Origin: CALGLS01 sp965222105
GTDB lineage: Bacteria; Bacteroidota; Bacteroidia; Chitinophagales; Saprospiraceae
Assembly: GCA_965222105.1 (NCBI GenBank)
Contig: CBDCTQ010000074.1
Coordinates: 281,207 to 345,206, forward strand
Reading direction: 5' to 3'
DNA length: 64,000 nucleotides
Made by a program: the position numbers and the translations under genes
Shown here: positions 17,717-26,344 of the stretch, piece after piece
Layout of the letters: every line of letters starts with the position of its first letter
Position numbering within the stretch: position 1 is the stretch's first letter
The notes under the pieces: model-generated
Database searches by the model: none
The model's input: the letters and a program-made list of their open reading frames with translations, nothing else
What the model was told of the DNA's origin: nothing

Positions 17717-18232
17717 TTAGTTAAACGAAAGCGTCTCCTCACTCTTCCCTTTTTCAAAAAGGAAGTAGGCTTGCTGATGTCCCGGAGTCATGACGCTGAC
17801 AATGTTTTTCTGATCGTCGAAAAGTTCCATCAGCAGATCGTAGGTTACTGTTAAGTTGGTCAGTTGGTCGATGTTGGTAAATTCGAGGTAACACCAGGCG
17901 GCCTGCAAGTCTTCGGAGGGTTCTTTTCCCACAAAGGTGAAATTGGCCGGTTGGTCATTGACCTGCAGCACGAGTCGCTCTTCGAGGTATTTGACCAGGT
18001 GTTCATCTGCTTTTTTGTCTTCCTTTTCGGTGCAGATGAACAGCTTGTCGGCGCCTTCTTTGCGGAGCGCTTCCTCCAGGTCGTCGATGAAAATGTGTAG
18101 GGTTACCTGAAGTGCTTTATCTTCCTGGCTGTATTCGATCTGGCATTTGCTCATGTGGAAGTCATGTGCGGTTGCGGATATATTTTCCGAAAGGGGAAAT
18201 AAACAAAGCAATACCATATGAAGTAACCACAT
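17717..18232 (-). CDS. Secreted DUF6702 family protein
   Basis: A 171-residue protein with a signal peptide (MWLLHMVLLCLFPLSENISATA) followed by HDFHMSKCQIEYSQEDKALQVTLHIFIDDLEEALR. The H-x-F/Y-x-(V/M)-S-x-x-x-I-E-Y pattern followed by FxDDLExxL is what I recognise as DUF6702. Function unknown. It lies 24 bp after the HupE/UreJ-like gene; the pairing of a DUF6702 protein with a HupE/UreJ-like membrane protein is common in Bacteroidota as I recall, and suggests a shared envelope role, perhaps in metal handling. This last point is inference. Confidence 0.75.
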   Translation of the reverse strand: MWLLHMVLLCLFPLSENISATAHDFHMSKCQIEYSQEDKALQVTLHIFIDDLEEALRKEGADKLFICTEKEDKKADEHLVKYLEERLVLQVNDQPANFTFVGKEPSEDLQAAWCYLEFTNIDQLTNLTVTYDLLMELFDDQKNIVSVMTPGHQQAYFLFEKGKSEETLSFN

Positions 18233-18255
18233 AAAAGTTCAAATTTTAATCTCCT

Positions 18256-18837
18256 TCAAAGTTGCTCCAAAATCAGGATAATTGCAATACCCGCAGCGGC
18301 TCCGGAGACGAATAAATTCCATTCGCGCTGACGGATTTTCAATAGGTTTAACGCCAGGTAAGCCATCACCAGTATAATGGCAACAATAATCAACTGCCCC
18401 AGTTCAACGCCGATGTTGAACGCAAGCAATTGTTGAACAAACGAGCCTTCTTCTCCCGGCATCAGCATCGATTTGAGGGTGTTTGAAAACCCCATGCCGT
18501 GGATGAATCCAAACCCCAGCGCCAACCAGTAGTTGGCCTGTATTTTTTTGGTGGAAACGATGGGATTGCCAACCACATTGTAGATGGCTGCCGCTAAAAT
18601 AGTGACCGGTATCAACAATTCGATGATCTCCTTCCTGAAGGTGATGACATCAGTGGCCGCCAAGGCAAGCGTGATCGAATGTCCAATAGTGAACGCCGTG
18701 ACCAGGATCAGTACCTGCCGCCATTGCGATAAGCGATAAATGGCGCACAAGGCAATGAGAAAGGCGATGTGGTCTTTGGCATCCATGTCGAGGATGTGGC
18801 CGAAGCCGAAATTCAAATAAAATTGGAATCCCCCCAT
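18256..18837 (-). CDS. HupE/UreJ family membrane protein
   Basis: A 193-residue integral membrane protein with about six hydrophobic segments. Family hallmarks are GFGHILDMDAKDHIAFLIAL near the N-terminus and FTIGHSITLALA about 35 residues later, where the His and Asp residues are the likely metal ligands; FGFIHGMGFSN adds another histidine. HupE/UreJ proteins are thought to move nickel or cobalt. No hydrogenase or urease gene is in the window. A promoter element at 18845-18852 makes the transcript start within a few bases of the ATG. It is the first gene of the run with DUF6702, yidD and hemB. Confidence 0.82.
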   Translation of the reverse strand: MGGFQFYLNFGFGHILDMDAKDHIAFLIALCAIYRLSQWRQVLILVTAFTIGHSITLALAATDVITFRKEIIELLIPVTILAAAIYNVVGNPIVSTKKIQANYWLALGFGFIHGMGFSNTLKSMLMPGEEGSFVQQLLAFNIGVELGQLIIVAIILVMAYLALNLLKIRQREWNLFVSGAAAGIAIILILEQL

Positions 18838-18844
18838 AATGGTA

Positions 18845-18852
18845 CAAAGGTA
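18845..18852 (-). promoter_or_regulatory. -7 promoter element for the hupE-like operon
   Basis: The minus strand reads TACCTTTG, matching TAnnTTTG. Only 7 nt separate it from the ATG at 18837, so the predicted mRNA has almost no leader. Confidence 0.55.
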
Positions 18853-18984
18853 ACACTTAACGTGAAATTAGGTTGGGCACCTTTCGGCAAACGTCTGATT
18901 GTAAACGACTTTCGTCTAAATCTGATAGAATGCAGCCTCTCATCCAGTTAAGCCAACCAAAGGTTTTCTCCTTCATAATTTGTG

Positions 18985-18992
18985 TATATTTG
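18985..18992 (+). promoter_or_regulatory. -7 promoter element, ATPase/nuclease paralogue 1
   Basis: TATATTTG, an exact consensus match, 5 nt before the ATG at 18998. The predicted transcript start falls on or next to the start codon. Confidence 0.5.
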
Positions 18993-18997
18993 TCCAT

Positions 18998-20572
18998 ATG
19001 AAAAAACTGCCGATCAGCATTCAGACATTTGAGAACGTCATTTCGGGCGATATGATCTACGTGGATAAAACGGCCCATCTCTGGGAGTTGATTCGCAAAG
19101 GCAAATATTACTTCCTGGCCCGTCCCCGTCGGTTCGGCAAATCGATGATCCTCACCACGCTGAAATCGTATTTTGAAGGGAAGAAAGAGTTGTTCGAGGG
19201 GCTCCATATCTATGAAAAAGAAAAAGAATGGAAACCACATCCGGTGGTGCATATCGACTACTCGTTGGTGGAGTATAAAAAGAGCCGGGATATTTTTGAA
19301 CAATCGCTGCGGGGGCACCTTCGAAGAATAGCCGGACATTTTGATCTCACACTTAATGAGGAGGTAATTGGTAACGCTTTTACAGAGCTCATCGAAAAAT
19401 TGTACAAAAAACACGGCCCGGTAGTGGTACTGGTAGACGAATACGACAAAGCCATGGTTGACACCCTGACCAATGAAGAACGGTTTGAAGAAAACCGCGA
19501 AGTATTGCGTGGCCTCTACGGCGCGATGAAGGGCCTGGATCAGTATTTCCGTTTTGTGATGTTGACCGGTGTGAGCCGTTTTGCCAAGGTAAATGTCTTT
19601 TCGGGGATGAACAACCTGGAAGACATATCCGAAAACCAGGCATTTGCCACCGTTACTGGTTTCACCCAACAAGAGCTGGAAGACAATTTTGGCGAATGGA
19701 TCGAAAAACTAAACAGCCACACCTTTCAAATGCCGCCGGAGGAACTAATGGGCCACATCAAATTCTGGTACAACGGCTTTTCGTTCGATGGGGTAGAAAA
19801 ACTGTACAATCCTTTTTCCGTCCTCAGTTTGTTTTCCAACCTCGATTTTGGCAACTACTGGTTCTCCACCGGAACCCCTACTTTCCTGATCGACCTGATC
19901 AAGCAACAAAAACAACTGCCGGAAACATTTGAAAACCTGAAGGTAAACGACCTGACCGGCAGCTCCAACCAGATAAAAAACCTGCCGCTGATCCCGTTGT
20001 TGTACCAAACGGGTTATCTGACCATCAGCAAAGTGGAGCGCGAAGGTGTACGGAAATATTTCTTTCTCGACTACCCCAACGAGGAGGTACGCCATTCTTT
20101 TCTGACTTTTGTAGCGGCGGCCTTCGTGGGGAAGGATTTCGAAATACAGCCTCATGGCATCGAACTTCGGCATGCCCTGAGAGATGAAAAATACGACGAA
20201 TTTCTACAATATCTGCGTGGAGTCCTTGCCGACATCCCCGCCCGGCTCCACATCCCCAAAGAGGCTTACTACCACTCCCTGATTTACATGATGCTGCGGC
20301 TAACGGGCGTGCAGATATTGTTGGAAAAAGAAACGGATAAGGGGCGCATCGACGCCGTACTGGAATTTCCGGACAAGGTGTACATCATCGAGTTCAAATT
20401 CAATAAGGGCAGTCGGGTCAAGCGGGTCAAGACCTTGTCGCTTCAAGCCCTCAAACAGATCAAATCGAAAAAGTATTACGAACCCTATCTCCCTTCCGGG
20501 AAAAGAATACTCCTATTCGGGATCGGCTATCTGGACAAGATGCTGGACGGGCGCGTGGAGGTCGTCCAATAG
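18998..20572 (+). CDS. AAA-ATPase-like / PD-(D/E)XK nuclease domain protein, paralogue 1
   Basis: A 524-residue protein starting MKKLPISIQTFENVISGDM. The N-terminal AAA-ATPase_like domain (Pfam PF09820 as I recognise it) has IYVDKTAHLWELI, the modified Walker A in ARPRRFGKSMILTTL, and Walker B VVVLVDEYDKAM. The C-terminal PD-(D/E)XK domain (DUF1703 type) has GRIDAVLEFPDKVYIIEFKFNK, the D...E-x-K catalytic pattern. Bacteroidota genomes carry many copies and the role is unproven; defence or genome rearrangement are guesses. It differs from paralogue 2 mainly in residues 12-35 and about 92-135, and lacks one Glu (GKDFEIQ against GKDEFEIQ). It is first in a tandem of three. Confidence 0.85.
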   Translation: MKKLPISIQTFENVISGDMIYVDKTAHLWELIRKGKYYFLARPRRFGKSMILTTLKSYFEGKKELFEGLHIYEKEKEWKPHPVVHIDYSLVEYKKSRDIFEQSLRGHLRRIAGHFDLTLNEEVIGNAFTELIEKLYKKHGPVVVLVDEYDKAMVDTLTNEERFEENREVLRGLYGAMKGLDQYFRFVMLTGVSRFAKVNVFSGMNNLEDISENQAFATVTGFTQQELEDNFGEWIEKLNSHTFQMPPEELMGHIKFWYNGFSFDGVEKLYNPFSVLSLFSNLDFGNYWFSTGTPTFLIDLIKQQKQLPETFENLKVNDLTGSSNQIKNLPLIPLLYQTGYLTISKVEREGVRKYFFLDYPNEEVRHSFLTFVAAAFVGKDFEIQPHGIELRHALRDEKYDEFLQYLRGVLADIPARLHIPKEAYYHSLIYMMLRLTGVQILLEKETDKGRIDAVLEFPDKVYIIEFKFNKGSRVKRVKTLSLQALKQIKSKKYYEPYLPSGKRILLFGIGYLDKMLDGRVEVVQ

Positions 20573-20607
20573 CCAATACACGATCCCTTCTCCAAAGAGT
20601 TTTTGCC

Positions 20608-20615
20608 TATATTTG
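20608..20615 (+). promoter_or_regulatory. -7 promoter element, ATPase/nuclease paralogue 2
   Basis: TATATTTG, 5 nt before the ATG at 20621. The whole 48-bp gap between paralogues 1 and 2 is repeated exactly between paralogues 2 and 3. Confidence 0.5.
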
Positions 20616-20620
20616 TCATT

Positions 20621-22198
20621 ATGAAAAAACTGCCGATCAGCATTCAGACGTTTGAGAAAGTTCGGAAAGCGGGCAACATTTACGTGGATAAGACGCGATT
20701 TATTCATCAATTGGTTTCAAAAGGAACCTATTACTTCCTGGCCCGCCCCCGTCGGTTCGGCAAATCGATGATCCTCACCACGCTGAAATCGTATTTTGAA
20801 GGGAAGAAAGAGTTGTTCGAAGGGCTCTACATCTATGAAAAAGAAAAAGAATGGAAACCGCATCCGGTGGTGCATATCGACTACTCGTTGGTGGAGTATA
20901 AAAAGAACAGAAGCATTTTTGAAGAGTCGTTGCTTCTGCATTTAAAGGACAGTGCTGCCTTATATCAACTAAAATTAACCCAAAAGATAGTAGCGAATGC
21001 TTTTACAGAATTGGTAAAGAAACTACACAACAAGCACGGCCCGGTAGTGGTGCTGGTAGACGAATACGACAAAGCCATGGTTGACACCCTGACCAATGAA
21101 GAACGGTTTGAAGAAAACCGCGAAGTATTGCGTGGCCTCTACGGCGCGATGAAGGGCCTGGATCAGTATTTCCGTTTTGTGATGTTGACCGGTGTGAGCC
21201 GTTTTGCCAAGGTAAATGTCTTTTCGGGGATGAACAACCTGGAAGACATATCCGAAAACCAGGCATTTGCCACCGTTACTGGTTTCACCCAACAAGAGCT
21301 GGAAGACAATTTTGGCGAATGGATCGAAAAACTAAACAGCCACACCTTTCAAATGCCGCCGGAGGAACTAATGGGCCACATCAAATTCTGGTACAACGGC
21401 TTTTCATTCGATGGGGTAGAAAAACTGTACAATCCTTTTTCCGTCCTCAGTTTGTTTTCCAACCTCGATTTTGGCAACTACTGGTTCTCCACCGGAACCC
21501 CTACTTTCCTGATCGACCTGATCAAGCAACAAAAACAACTGCCGGAAACATTTGAAAACCTGAAGGTAAACGACCTGACCGGCAGCTCCAACCAGATAAA
21601 AAACCTGCCGCTGATCCCGTTGTTGTACCAAACGGGTTATCTGACCATCAGCAAAGTAGAGCGCGAAGGTGTACGGAAATATTTCTTTCTCGACTACCCC
21701 AACGAGGAGGTACGCCATTCTTTTCTGACTTTTGTAGCGGCGGCCTTCGTGGGGAAGGATGAATTCGAAATACAGCCTCATGGCATCGAACTTCGGCATG
21801 CCCTGAGAGATGAAAAATACGACGAATTTCTACAATATCTGCGTGGAGTCCTTGCCGACATCCCCGCCCGGCTCCACATCCCCAAAGAGGCCTACTACCA
21901 CTACCTGATTTACATGATGCTGCGGCTAACGGGCGTGCAGGTATTGTTGGAAAAAGAAACGGATAAGGGGCGCATCGACGCCGTACTGGAATTTCCCGAC
22001 AAGGTGTACATCATCGAGTTCAAGTTCAACAAGAGCAGCCGGGTTAAACGGGTCAAGACCTTGTCGCTTCAAGCCCTCAAACAGATCAAATCGAAAAAGT
22101 ATTACGAACCCTATCTCCCTTCCGGGAAAAAAATACTCCTATTCGGGATCGGCTATCTGGACAAGATGCTGGACGGGCGCGTGGAGGTCGTCCAATAG
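20621..22198 (+). CDS. AAA-ATPase-like / PD-(D/E)XK nuclease domain protein, paralogue 2
   Basis: A 525-residue protein with the same two domains as paralogue 1: RPRRFGKS Walker A, LVDEYDKAM Walker B and C-terminal GRIDAVLEF...EFKFNK. From about residue 137 to the end it is almost identical to paralogue 1, also in DNA. The first 90 residues (TFEKVRKAGNIYVDKTRFIHQLVSKG) match paralogue 3 instead. Residues 92-135 (NRSIFEESLLLHLKDSAALYQ) are unique to this copy. This patchwork points to recombination between neighbours rather than simple divergence. Confidence 0.85.
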   Translation: MKKLPISIQTFEKVRKAGNIYVDKTRFIHQLVSKGTYYFLARPRRFGKSMILTTLKSYFEGKKELFEGLYIYEKEKEWKPHPVVHIDYSLVEYKKNRSIFEESLLLHLKDSAALYQLKLTQKIVANAFTELVKKLHNKHGPVVVLVDEYDKAMVDTLTNEERFEENREVLRGLYGAMKGLDQYFRFVMLTGVSRFAKVNVFSGMNNLEDISENQAFATVTGFTQQELEDNFGEWIEKLNSHTFQMPPEELMGHIKFWYNGFSFDGVEKLYNPFSVLSLFSNLDFGNYWFSTGTPTFLIDLIKQQKQLPETFENLKVNDLTGSSNQIKNLPLIPLLYQTGYLTISKVEREGVRKYFFLDYPNEEVRHSFLTFVAAAFVGKDEFEIQPHGIELRHALRDEKYDEFLQYLRGVLADIPARLHIPKEAYYHYLIYMMLRLTGVQVLLEKETDKGRIDAVLEFPDKVYIIEFKFNKSSRVKRVKTLSLQALKQIKSKKYYEPYLPSGKKILLFGIGYLDKMLDGRVEVVQ

Positions 22199-22233
22199 CC
22201 AATACACGATCCCTTCTCCAAAGAGTTTTTGCC

Positions 22234-22241
22234 TATATTTG
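22234..22241 (+). promoter_or_regulatory. -7 promoter element, ATPase/nuclease paralogue 3
   Basis: TATATTTG, 5 nt before the ATG at 22247, in the duplicated 48-bp spacer. Confidence 0.5.
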
Positions 22242-22246
22242 TCATT

Positions 22247-23818
22247 ATGAAAAAACTGCCGATCAGCATTCAGACGTTTGAGAAAGTTCGGAAAGCGGGC
22301 AACATTTACGTGGATAAGACGCGATTTATTCATCAATTGGTTTCAAAAGGAACCTATTACTTCCTGGCCCGCCCCCGTCGGTTCGGCAAATCGATGATCC
22401 TCACCACGCTGAAATCGTATTTTGAAGGGAAGAAAGAGTTGTTCAAGGGGCTCTATATCTATGAAAAAGAAAAAGAATGGAAACCGCATCCGGTGGTGCA
22501 TATCGACTATTCGTTGGTGGAGTATAAAAAGAGCCGTGATATTTTTGAGCAATCGCTGCGGGGGCACCTTCGAAGAATAGCCGGACATTTTGATCTTACA
22601 CTCAATGAGGAGGTAATTGGTAACGCTTTTACAGAACTCATCGAAAAATTGTACAAAAAACACGGCCCCGTGGTGGTACTGGTAGACGAATACGACAAAG
22701 CCATGGTCGACACCCTGACCAATGAAGAACGGTTTGAGGAAAACCGCGAAGTGTTGCGTGGCCTCTACGGCGCGATGAAGGGCCTGGATCAGTATTTCCG
22801 TTTTGTGATGTTGACCGGTGTGAGCCGTTTTGCCAAGGTAAATGTCTTTTCGGGGATGAACAACCTTAAAGACATCTCCATGTCGGAACAATTCGCTACA
22901 ATAGCTGGCTTCACTCAGGAGGATTTGGAAAATTATTTTGGAGAATGGCTTGAGTCGGTTCGCCAGAAATTCAAAACTACGCTTCCGGTATTGATGGCTT
23001 CTGTACAAAAAAAATACAATGGTTTTTCCTGGGACGGAGAGACCAAGCTGTACAACCCCTTTTCGATACTCAACTTTTTAATGGACAGAGAATTTGGCAA
23101 CTACTGGTTCTCAAGCGGAACGCCCACCTTCCTCATTGACCTTATTAAAGAACAAAAACAACTGCCGGAACTGTTGGAAGGCATCAAAACGACCGATCTG
23201 GAAGGCAGCACTTCTCAGATAAAAAATCTTCCGCTGATTCCCATTTTGTTTCAGACGGGGTATTTGACCATTGAAAAAATAGAATACGAGGGTTTTGACC
23301 GGCGGTTTTACCTCAACTATCCCAACGAAGAAGTACGCGAATCGTTTGTCAGACATATAGCGGCTGCTTTTGTGGGTAAAGATGAATTCGAACTCCAACC
23401 CGAAGCACTTGCCCTTCGGGATGCATTACGCGAAGAGCGCCCCAACGACTTTATTCGTCGGCTGCAGAGTTTTCTTGCCGACATCCCCGCCCGGCTCCAC
23501 ATCCCCAAAGAAGCCTACTACCACTCCCTGATTTATATGATGCTGCGGCTCACCGGCGTGCAGATATTGTTGGAAAAAGAAACGGATAAGGGGCGCATCG
23601 ACGCCGTACTGGAATTTCCCGACAAGGTGTACATCATCGAATCCAAGTTCAACAAGGGCAGCCGGGTCAAGCGGGTCAAGACCTTATCGCGTCAAGCCCT
23701 CGAACAGATTGAGAAAATGAAATACTACGAACCCTATCTGGCTTCCGACAAGAAGGTGTTGCTCTTCGGCATCGGTTATTTGAATAAGGTTCTGGATGGG
23801 CGGGTGAAGGAAAAGTGA
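22247..23818 (+). CDS. AAA-ATPase-like / PD-(D/E)XK nuclease domain protein, paralogue 3
   Basis: A 523-residue protein. Its N-terminus is that of paralogue 2 and residues 90-205 are those of paralogue 1. The middle (about 210-410, from KDISMSEQFATIAGFTQEDL to DFIRRLQSF) is clearly diverged from both, with conserved landmarks such as YNGFSWDGETKLYNPFS. The segment LADIPARLHIPKEAYYHSLI onward returns to near identity. The nuclease motif reads IIESKFNKG rather than IIEFKFNK, keeping E-x-K. The extreme C-terminus also differs (RQALEQIEKMKYYEPYLASD). The middle region probably sets specificity, since it is the one that varies; that is inference. Confidence 0.85.
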   Translation: MKKLPISIQTFEKVRKAGNIYVDKTRFIHQLVSKGTYYFLARPRRFGKSMILTTLKSYFEGKKELFKGLYIYEKEKEWKPHPVVHIDYSLVEYKKSRDIFEQSLRGHLRRIAGHFDLTLNEEVIGNAFTELIEKLYKKHGPVVVLVDEYDKAMVDTLTNEERFEENREVLRGLYGAMKGLDQYFRFVMLTGVSRFAKVNVFSGMNNLKDISMSEQFATIAGFTQEDLENYFGEWLESVRQKFKTTLPVLMASVQKKYNGFSWDGETKLYNPFSILNFLMDREFGNYWFSSGTPTFLIDLIKEQKQLPELLEGIKTTDLEGSTSQIKNLPLIPILFQTGYLTIEKIEYEGFDRRFYLNYPNEEVRESFVRHIAAAFVGKDEFELQPEALALRDALREERPNDFIRRLQSFLADIPARLHIPKEAYYHSLIYMMLRLTGVQILLEKETDKGRIDAVLEFPDKVYIIESKFNKGSRVKRVKTLSRQALEQIEKMKYYEPYLASDKKVLLFGIGYLNKVLDGRVKEK

Positions 23819-23842
23819 TCTACGCAAAAATATCTCCCAGCA

Positions 23843-25339
23843 TTATTTTTTTTTCAGCCGGTTTAGTCCAGCTTTGGCTTGTTGATGGAGGCCGTTGCGG
23901 TATTGGTCGGGGTGTATGCTGAGGCATTGCTTGTAATGGGTTCGAGCCAGTTGGTATTCTTGTTGCAACTCATGTATCCTGGCGGTTTGGAGAGCGGCGT
24001 TGCAGGCATAAAACCAGGGTTGGTCTTTTCCTTCGTTAATGGTCGTTTGATAGTACCGGATGGCTTCGGGGTAGCGGTGGAGGCGGTGAGTGAGGCGTCC
24101 GAGCCGATAGTACCATTCCAATTGATCTTTTAAGGTGTCAAAATGGGTCGCCTTTTTTTGTTGAAGCAGCTCATATCCCTTTTGGTAATACCCACCGTCG
24201 AACAACAATCGCGCTTTCAGCAAATCGGGATGTGGTATCCTCCGGCTTTTTGCTTCCCGCAAGGCATTTTTATCGCCTTCTACCATTGCGTGTCCGTATT
24301 GTTGGCAATTGGTCATGTGTTTTTTATATCCATCTACATTGTTTTGCAAAAGCTGATGCCAGGCCAGTTTTTGATAGGCTTCTTTGATGTAGTTTTGGCC
24401 TTTGAAATTGCGAACATATCGAAGCAGGTAGACATCGGCATCTGGATCGAGTCGGCGTAGTTTGGCCAGCCCCAGCGTATAGTCGAGGTAGTGGAACGGA
24501 TGGTATTCGCTGCCTTTGGGGCGGTTTTCGAGCAGGCGGATGGCCTCTGCATTGCGGCCGGTGCGCATGGCCAGGTTGGCTAGGGCAAAGCAGGCCAATG
24601 GGTTGTTGGTGGGGTCGAGCTGTCCAGAGCGGATGACCTCCCAGGCAGCGGCGCTGTCGTTGTTGAGGTGCAGCATCAAAAAGGCGTATAAGACCACGGC
24701 TTCCTGACCGAATATAAAATCGTCGTTGCGGCGGGCATAGTCGATGACCTCTTCCAGCTCGCGCCGCCCCTGGTCGATGGTGCCCTCCATGCCACTGAGC
24801 AGTTTGACTCCCCAGCGGTATTGGTCGGGCACGGTACCGATCATGGCGTGCATGATGGCGAGGCTTTTCTGGTTGGCCACAAAATCGGGGAACCGGCGCT
24901 GGTTTTTTTCTAACAATTTGTACGCGGATTTGATTTCCAACAGGGCTGTGAAGTATTCTTCAAATTTGAGGCGGGCCAGTGCCCATTGCAATTTGACCTC
25001 AGCTTGCGCAAAAAGGTAGTAGGGGGAGGCACTGTCGCCCGACTTCAATTTCTGGATACGGGCAGCTTTGTTTTTTTCGAGCCGCTGGAATTCCTCCTTG
25101 TCTTCATTTATGAAAATGGTAAAAAAGTCGATGTAATTTTCGAGGTGGTAGGCGGTCAGGTTGTGTGGATCGTTTTGTTGGAGAAGAGCTATTTGTTGGC
25201 GGGCTTCGTCCAGCCGGAGGCTGGTAGCCAAATCGTAAGCTCTTCGTGCTTCAGCAGTAAAAGCGAAATGGCCACTGGCATACAGGCCGACGGACAATAA
25301 AAAAAAGGAGAAGAGCAGCGTTATTTTTTGTAACGGCAT
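23843..25339 (-). CDS. Secreted tetratricopeptide-repeat protein
   Basis: About 498 residues from MPLQKITLLFSFFLLSVGLYASG, a clear signal peptide; the frame runs upstream to 25414 but those 25 residues lack signal-peptide character. The mature protein is helical with TPR-like pairs throughout (LRLDEARQQIALLQQNDPHN, then NPLACFALANLAMRTGRNAEA near the middle, then YPEAIRYYQTTINEGKDQ and YQLARTHYKQCLSIHPDQ at the end). The arrangement resembles TTC39/IML2-type outer proteins. No catalytic motif is seen. It probably acts in the periplasm as a scaffold. It lies 137 bp downstream of the zinc-ribbon gene on the same strand. Confidence 0.7.
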   Translation of the reverse strand: MPLQKITLLFSFFLLSVGLYASGHFAFTAEARRAYDLATSLRLDEARQQIALLQQNDPHNLTAYHLENYIDFFTIFINEDKEEFQRLEKNKAARIQKLKSGDSASPYYLFAQAEVKLQWALARLKFEEYFTALLEIKSAYKLLEKNQRRFPDFVANQKSLAIMHAMIGTVPDQYRWGVKLLSGMEGTIDQGRRELEEVIDYARRNDDFIFGQEAVVLYAFLMLHLNNDSAAAWEVIRSGQLDPTNNPLACFALANLAMRTGRNAEAIRLLENRPKGSEYHPFHYLDYTLGLAKLRRLDPDADVYLLRYVRNFKGQNYIKEAYQKLAWHQLLQNNVDGYKKHMTNCQQYGHAMVEGDKNALREAKSRRIPHPDLLKARLLFDGGYYQKGYELLQQKKATHFDTLKDQLEWYYRLGRLTHRLHRYPEAIRYYQTTINEGKDQPWFYACNAALQTARIHELQQEYQLARTHYKQCLSIHPDQYRNGLHQQAKAGLNRLKKK

Positions 25340-25475
25340 ATCATTGGCGGGAGACAGGTGAGTATGATTAGGTATATCCTTTAGGGCAAACCGTATACCA
25401 AAGACGGCGTTCATAAAACCGGTATTCGATTTAGCGATTGTGGCCGGAGGCCACTGGTCACATTGTGCCTTTTAT

Positions 25476-26282
25476 CTAAGCCGTCTTCTTACGCGATGTG
25501 CGTCGTTTTTTCTTCGGCTCTTCCACTACTGGGCGTTCGATTCCGGCGATCATATCGTCGACCAATACGCGGCCACAATGTTCGCAAGCGATGATCTTTT
25601 TCTTCAGGGATATTTCCAGTTGGACCTGTGGCGGTATTTTGTTAAAGCAGCCACCGCAGGCATTTCTTTCGATGGTGACGACGGCCAGCCCGTTGCGATA
25701 GGCTTTTCGTATTTTGGAGTAAGCCTTGAGTAACCTATCGTCGATGGCTTTTTGGGCTTTATCAGATTTTTTGCGGAGTTTTTCTTCCTCTTTAACGGTT
25801 TTTTCTATGATCTCCTGGAGTTCGACTTTTTTGGTTTTCAGGTCTTCTTCCTTTTGGGTCAACCGTTCTTGCGCTATATTGCGGGTCTCCATTTTGCCGC
25901 CGAGCTGGGCTTGGGCTTCTTTGATCTTTTTTTCGGAGAGTTGTATTTCGAGGCGCTGCAATTCCAATTCTTTGGAGAGGGCTTCGTATTCGCGGTTGTT
26001 TTTTACATTGTCCATTTGTTTTTGGTAGCGGTTTATCAACTCATTGGCTTCGAGGATGTTGTTTTTGTGTCGGGATACGCCGTCGTTGATGTCATTGATG
26101 ACGGCGGTTAATTTATTCACCCTTGTCTGGAGGCCCCCAATTTCGTCTTCGAGGTCATCGACTTCCATAGGCAACTCTCCTTTCAGGATGGCGATCTCGT
26201 CTATTTCTGAGTCGACGGTTTGCAATTCGTAGAGTTGTTTGAGTTTTTCTTCGACGGTGAGTTCCGTTTTATTTGTTGCCAT
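25476..26282 (-). CDS. Coiled-coil protein with C4 zinc ribbon
   Basis: A 268-residue cytoplasmic protein. Residues 10-195 form a long coiled coil rich in Glu, Lys and Leu, and the C-terminal domain has two Cys pairs, CGGC and CEHC, about 20 residues apart (ERNACGGCFNKIPPQV, then KKIIACEHCGRVLVDD). This is the zf-RING_7 'C4-type zinc ribbon' family, which is commonly found next to NIF3-family genes, as here (62 bp gap, same strand). The tail KKKRRTSRKKTA is strongly basic and may bind nucleic acid. The exact function is not established. Confidence 0.85.
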   Translation of the reverse strand: MATNKTELTVEEKLKQLYELQTVDSEIDEIAILKGELPMEVDDLEDEIGGLQTRVNKLTAVINDINDGVSRHKNNILEANELINRYQKQMDNVKNNREYEALSKELELQRLEIQLSEKKIKEAQAQLGGKMETRNIAQERLTQKEEDLKTKKVELQEIIEKTVKEEEKLRKKSDKAQKAIDDRLLKAYSKIRKAYRNGLAVVTIERNACGGCFNKIPPQVQLEISLKKKIIACEHCGRVLVDDMIAGIERPVVEEPKKKRRTSRKKTA

Positions 26283-26344
26283 AAAACTGTGTTTTTTACT
26301 ACTTTAAGGAGCGCTTAGTTGATAACGTCCTGATGGTCAGCCTG

